Assembly: GCA_018829445.1 (NCBI GenBank)
Contig: JAHJTV010000026.1
Span: 1 to 64,000, forward strand
Length of the DNA: 64,000 nt
Direction: 5' to 3'
Source: a bacterium
Lineage (GTDB): Bacteria > SAR324 > XYD2-FULL-50-16
Positions 35,172 through 44,052 of this stretch are shown here, one piece after another. Positions within the stretch are counted from its first letter, which is position 1. The number at the start of each line of letters is the position of its first letter. Under the pieces are notes generated by a model. That model was not told where the DNA came from, searched no databases, and was given only the letters and a program-made list of their open reading frames with translations. Position numbers and translations under genes: made by a program.

Positions 35172-35908
35172 TTGAGCTGATTCCCCCGGTTGTAGAATCC
35201 CACTGGATCGAGTTTTTGATTTGGACTGCAGTGATACTGTCAGTCCTTTGGGTGCTGCGAAAGCTGGAACTCTTTGGAAAATTCAAACCCGGTCGTGTGC
35301 GTATGCTTCGCAGGCTGATTCCCATGGTAGACGCGATCGGGGCTGTGTTGATCGTTTTATTGTTGGGCAGTATTTTATTTAAGGACCAACCGACATACCG
35401 TATTGGATTTACCGTTGCCGTATTTGTCTTTATTCTCTGGCTACTACGGATCTCCCTGCTGGATGTTGTTTCCGGAATTATTCTTCGCTTTGAACACTTA
35501 TTTAGCCCGGGAGACCAGATCGATTTTGGCGAAGGCAGCGGTACAATCGTAAAGGTTGGTCTGCGTTGTCTGGATATAACTGTGGATAAAGGCAAACAGA
35601 TCTCTATCCCTTATTCCCGGCTTTCATCAGAGTCACTGGTCAAGCTGTCTTCATCTCAGCTTGTCAAATCAGCAGTGTTCAATCTTGAGATCCCCAAATC
35701 AGCGTCAAATATTGCTGAGATTATTTCACAACTGAAGCGGGAAATAATGACACAACCCTGGTCAATTGCAGCTTTAAAGCCGACTATTGACCTCCTGGAT
35801 GAAGAGTTGAAACGATCCAAATTTAAAATCACCGTTTATGCCCTGGAGCTTGAACATCTGGTTGAGATTGAACGAGCCCTGCGAGAGAAATATCCAACGC
35901 CCGGATAG
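35168..35908 (+). CDS. MscS family mechanosensitive ion channel
   Basis: The protein is 246 residues with three N-terminal hydrophobic segments (about 10-110). The MscS beta domain follows: LLDVVSGIILRFEHLFSPGDQIDFGEGSGTIVKVGLRCLDITVDKGKQISIPYSRL (in pieces about 98-153). The LFSPGDQI...GTIVKVGLR.T pattern is the hallmark of MscS. A small alpha/beta C-terminal domain completes it. MscS channels release solutes on hypo-osmotic shock. Its ATG lies within the stop region of the SLC12-ATPase fusion (4-bp overlap), so translation is coupled and both proteins should be made together. Confidence 0.9.
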   Translation: MIELIPPVVESHWIEFLIWTAVILSVLWVLRKLELFGKFKPGRVRMLRRLIPMVDAIGAVLIVLLLGSILFKDQPTYRIGFTVAVFVFILWLLRISLLDVVSGIILRFEHLFSPGDQIDFGEGSGTIVKVGLRCLDITVDKGKQISIPYSRLSSESLVKLSSSQLVKSAVFNLEIPKSASNIAEIISQLKREIMTQPWSIAALKPTIDLLDEELKRSKFKITVYALELEHLVEIERALREKYPTPG

Positions 35909-36436
35909 GAACTTTCTACAAAGCAAAACCTCGCTATAAGAAAAAGAAGACCTTTATCACCATAAACACGTGAAGCAAGGTAACAGTGGGGAGGGGGTGC
36001 ATCCCATAAGCACTTGCTTAAGCATATCTCATTAAGAGCAAGGATTATGGTAGGGCGGCCTTACATGGCCGCCTAAGGATAAGTACAGGCAGCCATGTAA
36101 AACTACCCACCATTCAGAAAATATGCATTTTGCACTAAAAATTCCCTTAAATTAGCGCTTATGGGATTACATCTCCGCCTTCATTCATTCAGTTTATTCA
36201 GGTTAAAAAATGTTAATTATTCACTAAATTACCATAGGAAAGCGCTTTTAATCTTCATCCCTACCCTCTGATTTGTAAAGAATATGTAAATAATTTTGAC
36301 AGCCTACTTTTGCAACCGTATATAATCATTAAATAGTGATATTGGCTAAAAACCGAGACAAAAAATTTTAATATCACTGCAGGAAAATAATCACTGAATA
36401 ATTTTGATCCCTTCAGATCATCACCTTCCTAATAAA
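35909..36436. other. Intergenic region with dispersed repeat
   Basis: About 530 bp between MscS and the cytochrome b-like gene, without a supported gene. Its left half holds the repeat copy F; the right half (36182-36436) is AT-rich and may carry the promoter of the cytochrome genes, though no clear boxes were identified. Confidence 0.5.
35985..36181 (+). repeat. Dispersed palindromic repeat, copy F (degenerate)
   Basis: AGCAAGGATTATGGTAGGGCGGCCTTACATGGCCGCC matches the left arm of copies D and C, followed by a degenerate right arm (CAGGCAGCCATGTAAAACTACCCACC) and the AGCGCTTATGGGATTACATC segment that starts another partial unit. A further degenerate fragment (GGGGGTGCATCCCATAAGCACTTGCTTAAG) precedes it. 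Confidence 0.7.
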
Positions 36437-37015
36437 ATGAAACGTACTGTTATCATAAATGATATTCTCCCCTTTATCTTGTGGTTTGTACTCCTGGTTT
36501 TTTCCGCCATCAGCCTGGATTTTTTTCTCCATCAATTTCAATTGGAATGGATAGGGAAATATTGCGGAATACCGGGACTTCTGCTGCTGGTTGTTTCATT
36601 TATCTACTCTTTAAGAAAACGTAGGATGATCGAAGCTGGTTCACTGAAATTTCTGCTATCGCTTCATATTTACCTTTCCTGGATAGGAGCGCTTCTAATC
36701 ATTATACATGCGGGTATTCATTTTAATGCGGTATTGCCGTGGTCTGCATTCTTTCTTATGCTTCTTGTTGTTATCAGCGGGTTGGTAGGAGAATACCTTT
36801 TGAAGGATGCAAGAAACACTTTGCGAATCAAGTATGCTCACCTGCTTGAAAAAGGATATTCAAAGGAAGAGGTCGAAAAGAAGGTGTTCCTGGATGCTTT
36901 TGCAGTAAAAACCATGGCCAGATGGCGAATGGTACACAAACCCATCACTCTTATTTTTGGTGCTCTGGCACTCTTGCATGTCATAACCATTTTTATGTTC
37001 TGGAGGTGGTTTTAA
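36437..37015 (+). CDS. Cytochrome b-like integral membrane protein
   Basis: This 192-residue protein has about five membrane helices. Histidines within helices (SLHIYLSWIGALLIIIHAGIHF, about 77-98, and LALLHVITIFMFW at the C-terminus) are spaced as for heme b ligation in small cytochrome b/b561-like subunits, but no family signature is certain. The next gene, an octaheme cytochrome c, starts inside its stop codon region (TAATG), so the two are translated together. The likely role is quinol oxidation or reduction with electrons passed to the periplasmic cytochrome (inference). ATG 36437 is preferred to the upstream TTG 36404. Confidence 0.6.
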   Translation: MKRTVIINDILPFILWFVLLVFSAISLDFFLHQFQLEWIGKYCGIPGLLLLVVSFIYSLRKRRMIEAGSLKFLLSLHIYLSWIGALLIIIHAGIHFNAVLPWSAFFLMLLVVISGLVGEYLLKDARNTLRIKYAHLLEKGYSKEEVEKKVFLDAFAVKTMARWRMVHKPITLIFGALALLHVITIFMFWRWF

Positions 37016-37836
37016 TGGTCAAGAGATCTTCAATTCTGCTGATTGTCATCGCAATTGCCGGATGGCTGACCTATTTGTTTCCCAAGGAAGCTATCACTCC
37101 CGGGAATCTTCTGGAAAAACACAACCAACTCGAAGTAAATTGTTTAAACTGCCACGACCTCTTTCAAGGACCTTCTGACGAGAAATGTATTCAATGCCAT
37201 GCAAAAGAACAAATCGGCACCTTAAACAGCAACAACCAGATTGTCGATCAGAAAAAAAAGCGGCTCTCTTTTCACGCCGGACTTGCCAGTGATTCCTGCC
37301 TGTCCTGTCACAGGGAACACCAAGGCGGTCTGGCTGCCGGATCAACGACTCAATTCTCTCACGAACTTCTGGGAATCGAAGACACGAAAAACTGCACGGA
37401 ATGTCATAGCAAACCAACAAATTCAATTCATCAGCAAAGCGAACAACCTTGCTCCCAATGCCACCAAACAACCAATTGGGCGTCCACTGAAATTGATCAC
37501 GATAATTATTTCAGATTTGATAAAGACCATCGAACAAATTGCTCCGTCTGCCATCCGAATTCAACCTACAAGGAATATACCTGCTATGGTTGTCACGAGC
37601 ACTCACCGCGAAAAATCGAACGTGAGCATCTCAAAGAGGGGATCAGTGACTTTGAAAATTGTGCTGAATGTCATTCCAGCGGCAACGAACACGATGTCAG
37701 AAACACCAGAAAAGTCAGAATCCCGGAAAGCAGATCGAAAAGGGAAGGTTTTAAAAATCGAGACAGAAAACCGGAACACTCCCCTGATCGCCGCACGAGA
37801 AAAAAGCATCATGATAAGGATGACCATGACGACTGA
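37015..37836 (+). CDS. Octaheme c-type cytochrome (membrane-anchored or exported)
   Basis: The 273-residue protein has an N-terminal signal/anchor (SSILLIVIAIAGWLTYLFP). Eight CxxCH heme-attachment motifs follow in order: CLNCH, CIQCH, CLSCH, CTECH, CSQCH, CSVCH, CYGCH and CAECH, with additional His residues as distal ligands. The last roughly 50 residues are a highly charged tail (Arg/Lys/Asp/His) without hemes. It would carry electrons in the periplasm. Its ATG overlaps the TAA of the cytochrome b-like gene (37013-37015), implying a two-subunit quinone-cytochrome complex. No classic octaheme enzyme family (nitrite, hydroxylamine or tetrathionate reductase) is recognised: the motifs are all CxxCH and the chain is short. 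Confidence 0.88.
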   Translation: MVKRSSILLIVIAIAGWLTYLFPKEAITPGNLLEKHNQLEVNCLNCHDLFQGPSDEKCIQCHAKEQIGTLNSNNQIVDQKKKRLSFHAGLASDSCLSCHREHQGGLAAGSTTQFSHELLGIEDTKNCTECHSKPTNSIHQQSEQPCSQCHQTTNWASTEIDHDNYFRFDKDHRTNCSVCHPNSTYKEYTCYGCHEHSPRKIEREHLKEGISDFENCAECHSSGNEHDVRNTRKVRIPESRSKREGFKNRDRKPEHSPDRRTRKKHHDKDDHDD

Positions 37837-38212
37837 TCAGGCTCCCATTATAATCGGATTTGCAGATTATCCGCATATTCTGTGGTATAAATAATAGAAA
37901 CTGCTATTTTTATAGTTCAGCTCGGTCTCACTAAAACAAAGCTGCGTTTCCAGTTTATTCAGGTCTCCGCAGTCCATCCGATTTTGCAGAAACTTTTTAT
38001 TCGCTGCTCCAATGGAACTATATATTTTCTCAGACTTTAATTGCCAAATATCTCCTTTTTTTATTGATAGGTTTTTTTGATTGAAGAACAATGGTACATC
38101 AGTTGATTTCTTTTTATTGTAGCAGGCAACACCCTGAAGATCATTAAATAATTCTTCCCCGTCAGGAATTCTGATTAGATTTGTTTATCCAAAACTTTCG
38201 GAGATAACCGTC
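37837..38212. other. Intergenic region, no supported gene
   Basis: About 375 bp. A 74-codon minus-strand frame (37867-38091) has no recognisable features and is not called. The GGAG ribosome binding site of the downstream decarboxylase lies near 38200. Confidence 0.4.
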
Positions 38213-39571
38213 ATGTTTGATTCAAAAAGTATATCGATACTGAACAATGCCCTAAACCACCTGGAAAAGGGATTTTCCGGACTACCCGATTTTGAATTGA
38301 TACTTAATACAGAGTCCCTGAATGAAACATTGATCGAAGTTGCCGAGCGATTAAAAGACAATTTCCCCTATTTTCACCCGCTCTATGCCGGGCAGATGCT
38401 GAAACCGCCTCATCCAATTGCCCGTCTGGCATATATGCTGGCACTCTGGATTAACCCGAATAATCATGCATTGGACGGTGGACGGGCAAGTTCAGCCATG
38501 GAAAAGGAAGCAGTGGTGAATATTGCTGCCATGTTTGGATGGGACAAGTTTTTAGGCCATCTCACCAGCGGCGGAACCATGGCAAACCTGGAAGCCCTCT
38601 GGATATCAAAAAAGCTTCATCCGGAAAAAATGGTAGTCGCATCAGAACAGGCCCACTATACACATAACAGAATATCCGAAGTGTTGAAACTGGATTTTGA
38701 ATCCGTACCTTGTGATTATCAGGCACGAATGGATCTTGAAGGTTTGGAAAGAATTCTTAAAACCGGGAAGGTGGGAACAGTAGTGGCAACTCTGGGAACA
38801 ACAGGGGTGGGCTCCCTCGATCCCCTGCCTGAAATCCTTGAATTGAGAAAGAAATATGAATTCAGAGTGCATGTAGACTCTGCATACGGCGGTTATTTTA
38901 CCCTGGTTGATAACCTGAACGAATATTGTAGAGAGGTTTACGATGCCATCACCCATGTCGACTCCATTGTTATTGATCCGCATAAACACGGTCTACAACC
39001 TTACGGATGTGGCTGTGTTCTTTTTAATGATCCGGATGTTGGCAGGTTCTACAAACATGATTCGCCCTATACTTATTTCAGTTCTTCGGACCTGCACCTC
39101 GGGGAGATAAGTCTTGAATGTTCACGGGCTGGAGCATCAGCGGTCGCACTTTGGGCTACTCAAAGACTTTATCCGATGAATAAAGGAGGAGAATTCGCCT
39201 CTAATCTTGCTAAATCCCGCAGTGCTGCTCTTGATTTGTACAATAGATTAAAGTGTGACTCCCGGTTTCTGACAATTCTGGAACCCGATCTGGATATCGT
39301 TGTCTGGGCTCCAAAGGCAGAGAAAATAAGCCAAATCTCACAATTATCACAAGAGATGTTCGATCTTTGCGCTGAACATGATCTCCATTTGGCGGTATTC
39401 AACTATCCAACCAATCTTCTGGAAGGGCTGTGGCGGAACATCGTCGTGGATCAGAACACTGTTACCTGCTTACGATCATGTCTGATAAAGCCCGAACATC
39501 AGGATTGGATGGATCAAATCTGGCAGATAATGGACAAGGTTATTGATTCCATGATACCAAGAAGCAGTTGA
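38213..39571 (+). CDS. Pyridoxal-phosphate-dependent (group II) amino-acid decarboxylase
   Basis: The product is 452 residues with the group II PLP decarboxylase fold. It has HPLYAGQMLKPPHPIARLAYM at the N-terminus, TSGGTMANLEAL (cofactor binding, about 119-130), VHVDSAYGGYF with the Asp that contacts the pyridine nitrogen, and the Schiff-base lysine in SIVIDPHKHGLQPYG. It would decarboxylate glutamate, tyrosine, aspartate or a related amino acid; the sequence does not settle which. It is monocistronic with no neighbouring antiporter, so an acid-resistance role is not supported by context. Confidence 0.88.
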   Translation: MFDSKSISILNNALNHLEKGFSGLPDFELILNTESLNETLIEVAERLKDNFPYFHPLYAGQMLKPPHPIARLAYMLALWINPNNHALDGGRASSAMEKEAVVNIAAMFGWDKFLGHLTSGGTMANLEALWISKKLHPEKMVVASEQAHYTHNRISEVLKLDFESVPCDYQARMDLEGLERILKTGKVGTVVATLGTTGVGSLDPLPEILELRKKYEFRVHVDSAYGGYFTLVDNLNEYCREVYDAITHVDSIVIDPHKHGLQPYGCGCVLFNDPDVGRFYKHDSPYTYFSSSDLHLGEISLECSRAGASAVALWATQRLYPMNKGGEFASNLAKSRSAALDLYNRLKCDSRFLTILEPDLDIVVWAPKAEKISQISQLSQEMFDLCAEHDLHLAVFNYPTNLLEGLWRNIVVDQNTVTCLRSCLIKPEHQDWMDQIWQIMDKVIDSMIPRSS

Positions 39572-39873
39572 TTGAAAAAGAACTTACCCGATTAGAGTAA
39601 CTTTGCTCTTCCATAAAGTGCACTCTTGAGCGTTAGAACTATTTTGCCTGCTTGTCCGCAAGCACTATCGATCTTTTTAGTAGTAAAAAACAGGAAATGA
39701 GTACAAAACTTAATCTGGATTGTGATAGATTTAGATAACATTAATTTATGGATGTTTTAGCTACGGTAACATTGATGCATCATTGAAAAAAACAGATGGG
39801 ATCAGATCTTACGAAAATTGGCAGGGACTTAAATCAGTACGCATTCTCAACCCGTTTTTAACCCGAATAAGAT
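39572..39873. other. Intergenic region, nothing recognised
   Basis: About 300 bp of AT-rich sequence between two plus-strand genes; no hairpin with a T-run, repeat or promoter could be assigned with confidence. Confidence 0.35.
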
Positions 39874-41484
39874 ATGAAAGTCAGTCTCCCCAAAGAAGCT
39901 GTCGATAAAATTGCTCATGAATATGGTGTTACAGAAGAAGAAGCCGCCAAAGCCTTTCTTGATGCACAGGATAAAGCCAATGAAGCTTTTAGACAGGAAT
40001 TGTACCGGACCTTTGCGAAAGAAAAGGCTGCGGATCATGATGACCTGATAGTTTTCACTCCTAAAGAGATTAAGGAAAACCTCGATAAATTCGTTATTGG
40101 ACAGGAAGAGTATAAGAAACGTTTATCCATTGCTGTGGGATTTCATTTTGCTGTGGTGAAACACCTTGGCAATCACCCTGAAGATGGAAGAATCAAACGA
40201 TTTCGTAAAAAAAACACCCTCATCTCCGGCCCTACCGGTAGTGGAAAAACATACTGCGTTGAAGTGCTGGGAGATATATTAAAAGTCCCGGTTTTAACCG
40301 TGGATGCCACCGATTACACCGAAGCCGGTTACGTGGGAAAGAGCGCCGATGACATGATACGCGAACTGATTGATCTTGCCCCTGGAAATAATCGACGCGA
40401 GCAGGCACAATTCGTTTGCAGATACGGAGGCATGATATTTATCGATGAAATAGATAAAAAAGCCAAAGAGGGTCAGATCATCGGTCATGATATCTCCAGG
40501 GAGGGATTTCAAAGGGCTGTTTTGAAGCTCATTGAACGTAAACAGGTCCCGATTGAGAATCCCAATTCACCCTCTGTCCAGATCCATGAACTGATGAACC
40601 GAAAAAAAGAGGGTGACAATAAACAAACGGATTCCATGATCTCTACAGGGAACATTCTATTTCTTCTTGGAGGATCGTTTGAAAGAACGGTTAACAGCCT
40701 GGACAGTATCGTGGAAAAACGTCTGGCCCATGGTGGGAATGTGTCCGAAGACGACACCCCTGTTGTTAAAGGATTCGGATGGAGCCCGGAGAATCAGCAT
40801 CAAAAGCAGTTACAGAATTATTACAAGCAGGCTGAGGCTAATGATTATATTAAATTCGGATTATTGCCGGAGATTGTCGGTCGCTCTCCGATCAGGACAT
40901 TTGTTAATCCTCTGTCAAAAAGCAATCTGATCAGAATTATGTTGGATACCAAAGACTCTATTTTGGATCAATACAAGGTGGAATTTGGTCTGTTCGGCAT
41001 TGACATAGAATTTACCCCTAATGCTGTGGATTATGTTGCAGAGTTGGCTGAGAATTTGAAAACAGGGGCTAGAGCTCTTGTCAGTGTTTGGGAAGAGATC
41101 CTGACCGATTTTCAGTTTGAACTGCCCGGTTCACACTTTAAGAAATTAACGGTCAACCGGAGATTGTGTGAAAGGCCCAAGGATGTTTTGTTGGAGATGA
41201 TAGAACGATCTCCTTTCCTGGATTATATCATCAATTTTAAAAAGGGACACGGTGTGGACCTGGTTATCGATGAAGAGGCCGAAAATTATGTGATCGAATA
41301 TGCCAGGCAAAACAACCTTCAGGTTTCCGAAACTCTAAAAAATATGCTTTTGGGAGCAACGGCTCTTGGATTTATGAACGTAAAGGAAACCTTTCACATC
41401 ACTCGTGAAATGCTGCAGGATAAGAAATATTTTGATAACCTTTTTACCAACTGGTATCAGGAACAGAAACCTGATAAAAGCTAA
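39874..41484 (+). CDS. ClpX-like AAA+ ATPase without zinc-binding domain
   Basis: The 536-residue protein has the ClpX-type AAA+ module. An EIKENLDKFVIGQEEYKKRLSIAV lead-in (about 65-88) is followed by Walker A GPTGSGKT (119-126), pore loop GYVG (152-155), Walker B MIFIDEID (D191, E192) and the ClpX-like GLLPEIVGRSPI with the small domain (TGARALVSVWEEIL). It differs from ClpX (about 420 residues): the N-terminal Cys4 zinc domain is replaced by a short helical segment, no IGF tripeptide for ClpP docking is evident, and an extra C-terminal helical region of about 110 residues is present. It is therefore likely a protein-remodelling ATPase rather than a ClpP partner (inference). Confidence 0.8.
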   Translation: MKVSLPKEAVDKIAHEYGVTEEEAAKAFLDAQDKANEAFRQELYRTFAKEKAADHDDLIVFTPKEIKENLDKFVIGQEEYKKRLSIAVGFHFAVVKHLGNHPEDGRIKRFRKKNTLISGPTGSGKTYCVEVLGDILKVPVLTVDATDYTEAGYVGKSADDMIRELIDLAPGNNRREQAQFVCRYGGMIFIDEIDKKAKEGQIIGHDISREGFQRAVLKLIERKQVPIENPNSPSVQIHELMNRKKEGDNKQTDSMISTGNILFLLGGSFERTVNSLDSIVEKRLAHGGNVSEDDTPVVKGFGWSPENQHQKQLQNYYKQAEANDYIKFGLLPEIVGRSPIRTFVNPLSKSNLIRIMLDTKDSILDQYKVEFGLFGIDIEFTPNAVDYVAELAENLKTGARALVSVWEEILTDFQFELPGSHFKKLTVNRRLCERPKDVLLEMIERSPFLDYIINFKKGHGVDLVIDEEAENYVIEYARQNNLQVSETLKNMLLGATALGFMNVKETFHITREMLQDKKYFDNLFTNWYQEQKPDKS

Positions 41485-41609
41485 GGTACCAAGTCTGCCG
41501 CTGACTTATTTCCCTAAAAAGCGTATTAGACCTAGATCGTTGTTTTTCGTTGTTGCCGCCACGTTATTTTTTCCATTGATGTCTCGGTGGGAACGCCTGA
41601 CACTTCGTT

Positions 41610-42851
41610 TTACCAGGGATAGCCAAACATGATGGTTGTGGTCATCCCTTCGTCCCCCCAGGCTAAATCTGTTCTATAGACATAACCGGATGCAGACACC
41701 ATCCTGAATCCTACACCCTGCGACGTTTTCACAATTTTGCCCAAATCTTCTCTTAAATCCGCAACACTACCCGCTTCATAAAATACTGCCAATTGAAATC
41801 CTGTGGCGACATCCTTCCAGATCCAGAAATTGAAGGGAACGACATCTTGAGCAAAATTCCAGCGTAATTCTGTAGAATAATAATACATATGAGCTGCTTG
41901 AAAACGTCCCTGTGGATAGGCACGCAATAGTTCATCACCACCCAGGCTATCTGCGGTTCCATATTTTCTGGCTGCGATAAACCGTTGAATCAGTTGATCT
42001 TCGGTTTCGAGGCACTCCGCATCGGTAGGCTCACAGGTTAACCCCACAATCGCCTTAATATTGTCATAATCGGTGTCTCCTTCGCTCCTGACTACAGCAT
42101 CCGAGGCATAAAGATTAAACGCCCAGGTACTCGATTCCCCAAGGGGAATAAATGCGGAAATCTGATAATTCATGACATAATAATCGGGATTTTCGTTTGA
42201 TTGCCGGGGAGAACTTACACTCTCTGAAGTCAAACGCAGCCCTTTGCGAGGGTCTTGATGATCATCGGTATAATCCAGGGTGAAGCCGTACAAGTACTGT
42301 TCATTCTTTTCCTTGTAGGGATCACTGAATTCTCCGATCAAATCACCCTCAGGAGTTCTGATACGGGTAATTTCTATCTCCTGACTGAAATATCTGGCAT
42401 AGAGCTCAAACATCCTGTCAAAAAGAGAAAGAGTGGCTTTTGCGCTCTGGCTGAGCACTTTTGAAAGTTCAATATATTGAAACTCATCCTTTTTAGTATC
42501 CATACCTCGGACGTCATAGTTCTGGACCATCGCCTTGCTCAGATCCTGGTACATCAATTCAATAAATAGAGTTTCAGAGATTAAATGGAAATCGTCCACT
42601 CCCATGATAATCCCTTCTGCATCACCTGTAATTGCTACCCCAAATAGATCAATGTTCGTGTCAAAGATATTGGCCGCTAACCCGGTGAGCATTATACCTT
42701 CTCCAATCCCCGGAAGACTGTAGGGCATTGGTAAGATCATATAACTCGGTTCGGATAAAAACTGCTCTTTTCTTCTATCCATGGCGGATAAGGCAAAGCT
42801 TATGCTCAAACAAAGCGACAAGAGCATTTGAATCCTGAAGACTTTAAACAT
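41610..42851 (-). CDS. Outer-membrane Omp85-like barrel protein without POTRA domains
   Basis: The product is 413 residues with a signal peptide (about 1-22). The C-terminal half has the Omp85/BamA-TamA barrel marks: DDHQDPRKGLRLTSE (about 188-202, a D-P-R-x-G-L strand start), LGGDELLRAYPQGRFQ (about 298-313, the GGxxxLRGYPxGRF strand) and a C-terminal MFGYPW strand ending in an aromatic residue. The N-terminal 170 residues have no POTRA repeats and are unassigned. BamA and TamA proteins insert outer-membrane proteins and need POTRA domains, so this short form may instead be a patatin-less or lipid-related Omp85 member. It is monocistronic. Confidence 0.75.
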   Translation of the reverse strand: MFKVFRIQMLLSLCLSISFALSAMDRRKEQFLSEPSYMILPMPYSLPGIGEGIMLTGLAANIFDTNIDLFGVAITGDAEGIIMGVDDFHLISETLFIELMYQDLSKAMVQNYDVRGMDTKKDEFQYIELSKVLSQSAKATLSLFDRMFELYARYFSQEIEITRIRTPEGDLIGEFSDPYKEKNEQYLYGFTLDYTDDHQDPRKGLRLTSESVSSPRQSNENPDYYVMNYQISAFIPLGESSTWAFNLYASDAVVRSEGDTDYDNIKAIVGLTCEPTDAECLETEDQLIQRFIAARKYGTADSLGGDELLRAYPQGRFQAAHMYYYSTELRWNFAQDVVPFNFWIWKDVATGFQLAVFYEAGSVADLREDLGKIVKTSQGVGFRMVSASGYVYRTDLAWGDEGMTTTIMFGYPW

Positions 42852-43342
42852 GGTTTATTCCAATGAGAGTAAAAATTTATCTAACCTCCGGCTAGTATTC
42901 CTTTAAAGTGGACTTCTAACCGGCCCGAAGCTGCAGAATAAATCAAATTAGCTTACTGTGTCAAAAATACTTTTGCTACGGCTTCATAACTGCCAGAACC
43001 GACATTCGAAAGAGAATGCAATTTTGGGAATAAATTCAATCATCACTGCAAACCAATCAACATGTCTGTTATTGATAGTTACCTAAAACCGTTTAAGTTA
43101 GGATTACTTGTGGATGAATAGTAAACAAAAGATGATAAGTGGAAAATGGAGAGGTTTGGATAAGACTTATATGGTGTACGTTTTTTGTGTTTCCATTTGC
43201 TTACAACAAGCAGCTTGCCAGTTGGAAAGCAGCCCCGTCCTACAATAATCCCTGTTTTGGGTGAGGTATGAATTTTTTAACGATTATCGGGAACACCCGG
43301 TTGAATTCGGGTATGCCCAACAGGACAGGTATTAAAGGCAAT
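42852..43342. other. Intergenic region with degenerate reversed repeat
   Basis: About 490 bp between two minus-strand genes. GCCCCGTCCTACAATAATCCCTG (43231-43253) resembles the reverse complement of the repeat left end AAGGATTATGGTAGGGCGGG. A small palindrome CCCGGTTGAATTCGGG is at 43298-43313. No gene is supported. Confidence 0.45.
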
Positions 43343-44038
43343 TTAAAGTGATGTGGTCTCAAAATGCTGGGAATTGCGATTAAATCGTTTCACCACTGAG
43401 TCAAAGTGATTTCCATAGGGACGGATTTTTTTAAAGTCGATTTCCTTTATACTTTTTTTTACAGCAGACAAACCGTCGATAAGAGCTTGATGATCAAAAA
43501 CCATTTTCGCCTGTTCATCCGTCAGTCTACTGATGATCACTCCCATATGATGACCATAGAATCCGTCTGTATGCAACAGCTCATCCGGGATAATAACGGA
43601 GTTGAATTGAATGGTGCATTGGGGATCTTCATAGAGGACGCATGGTTTATTTCCCTGCAGAGATAATCGGACAGGTGTCAGTATGTGACTAAATAAGAGC
43701 CCCGGATTTGTTGTTTCTATATCGGGATTTGCCGCTAAGACCATTTTGTAGTGATATCCCGAGCCTAAATATCGTAAAACATCATTTCCGGTGATGTTAA
43801 ATGATGCCGGATCATCTGCGGCATATGAGCAGAAATCGAAGAGGTTATCAATTGGTGTTCTTTGAATGTTTTGTTTTGATATCTCCAAAAATGGCGAAAA
43901 ATCAACTTCAGTTGTGCCTCTGGATTGTTGGTACTTTGTAAATAGTCTTTGTTCATTCTCTTCAGAAATCGGGCATTTGCAGCTCAGTATTCCGAAAAGA
44001 AAAGCACCTAATGCGGGTGTTTCAATTTTTATGGTCAT
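43343..44038 (-). CDS. Protein of unknown function linked to metal-chelate ABC importer
   Basis: I do not recognise a family for this 231-residue protein. It has no signal peptide or membrane helix; it contains a CKCPISEENEQ stretch near the N-terminus and is otherwise mixed alpha/beta with few charged runs. It follows the ABC ATPase gene on the same strand by only 14 bp, so it is very probably the last gene of the importer operon (substrate-binding protein, permease, ATPase, this gene). A role in handling the imported metal chelate, for example its release or modification in the cytoplasm, is a guess from position alone. Confidence 0.55.
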   Translation of the reverse strand: MTIKIETPALGAFLFGILSCKCPISEENEQRLFTKYQQSRGTTEVDFSPFLEISKQNIQRTPIDNLFDFCSYAADDPASFNITGNDVLRYLGSGYHYKMVLAANPDIETTNPGLLFSHILTPVRLSLQGNKPCVLYEDPQCTIQFNSVIIPDELLHTDGFYGHHMGVIISRLTDEQAKMVFDHQALIDGLSAVKKSIKEIDFKKIRPYGNHFDSVVKRFNRNSQHFETTSL

Positions 44039-44052
44039 GGTATTGTTATTAT

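Noticed and set aside
37867..38091. A 74-codon minus-strand frame between the cytochrome and decarboxylase genes
   Set aside because: No homology or context support; AT-rich stretch where frames arise by chance.
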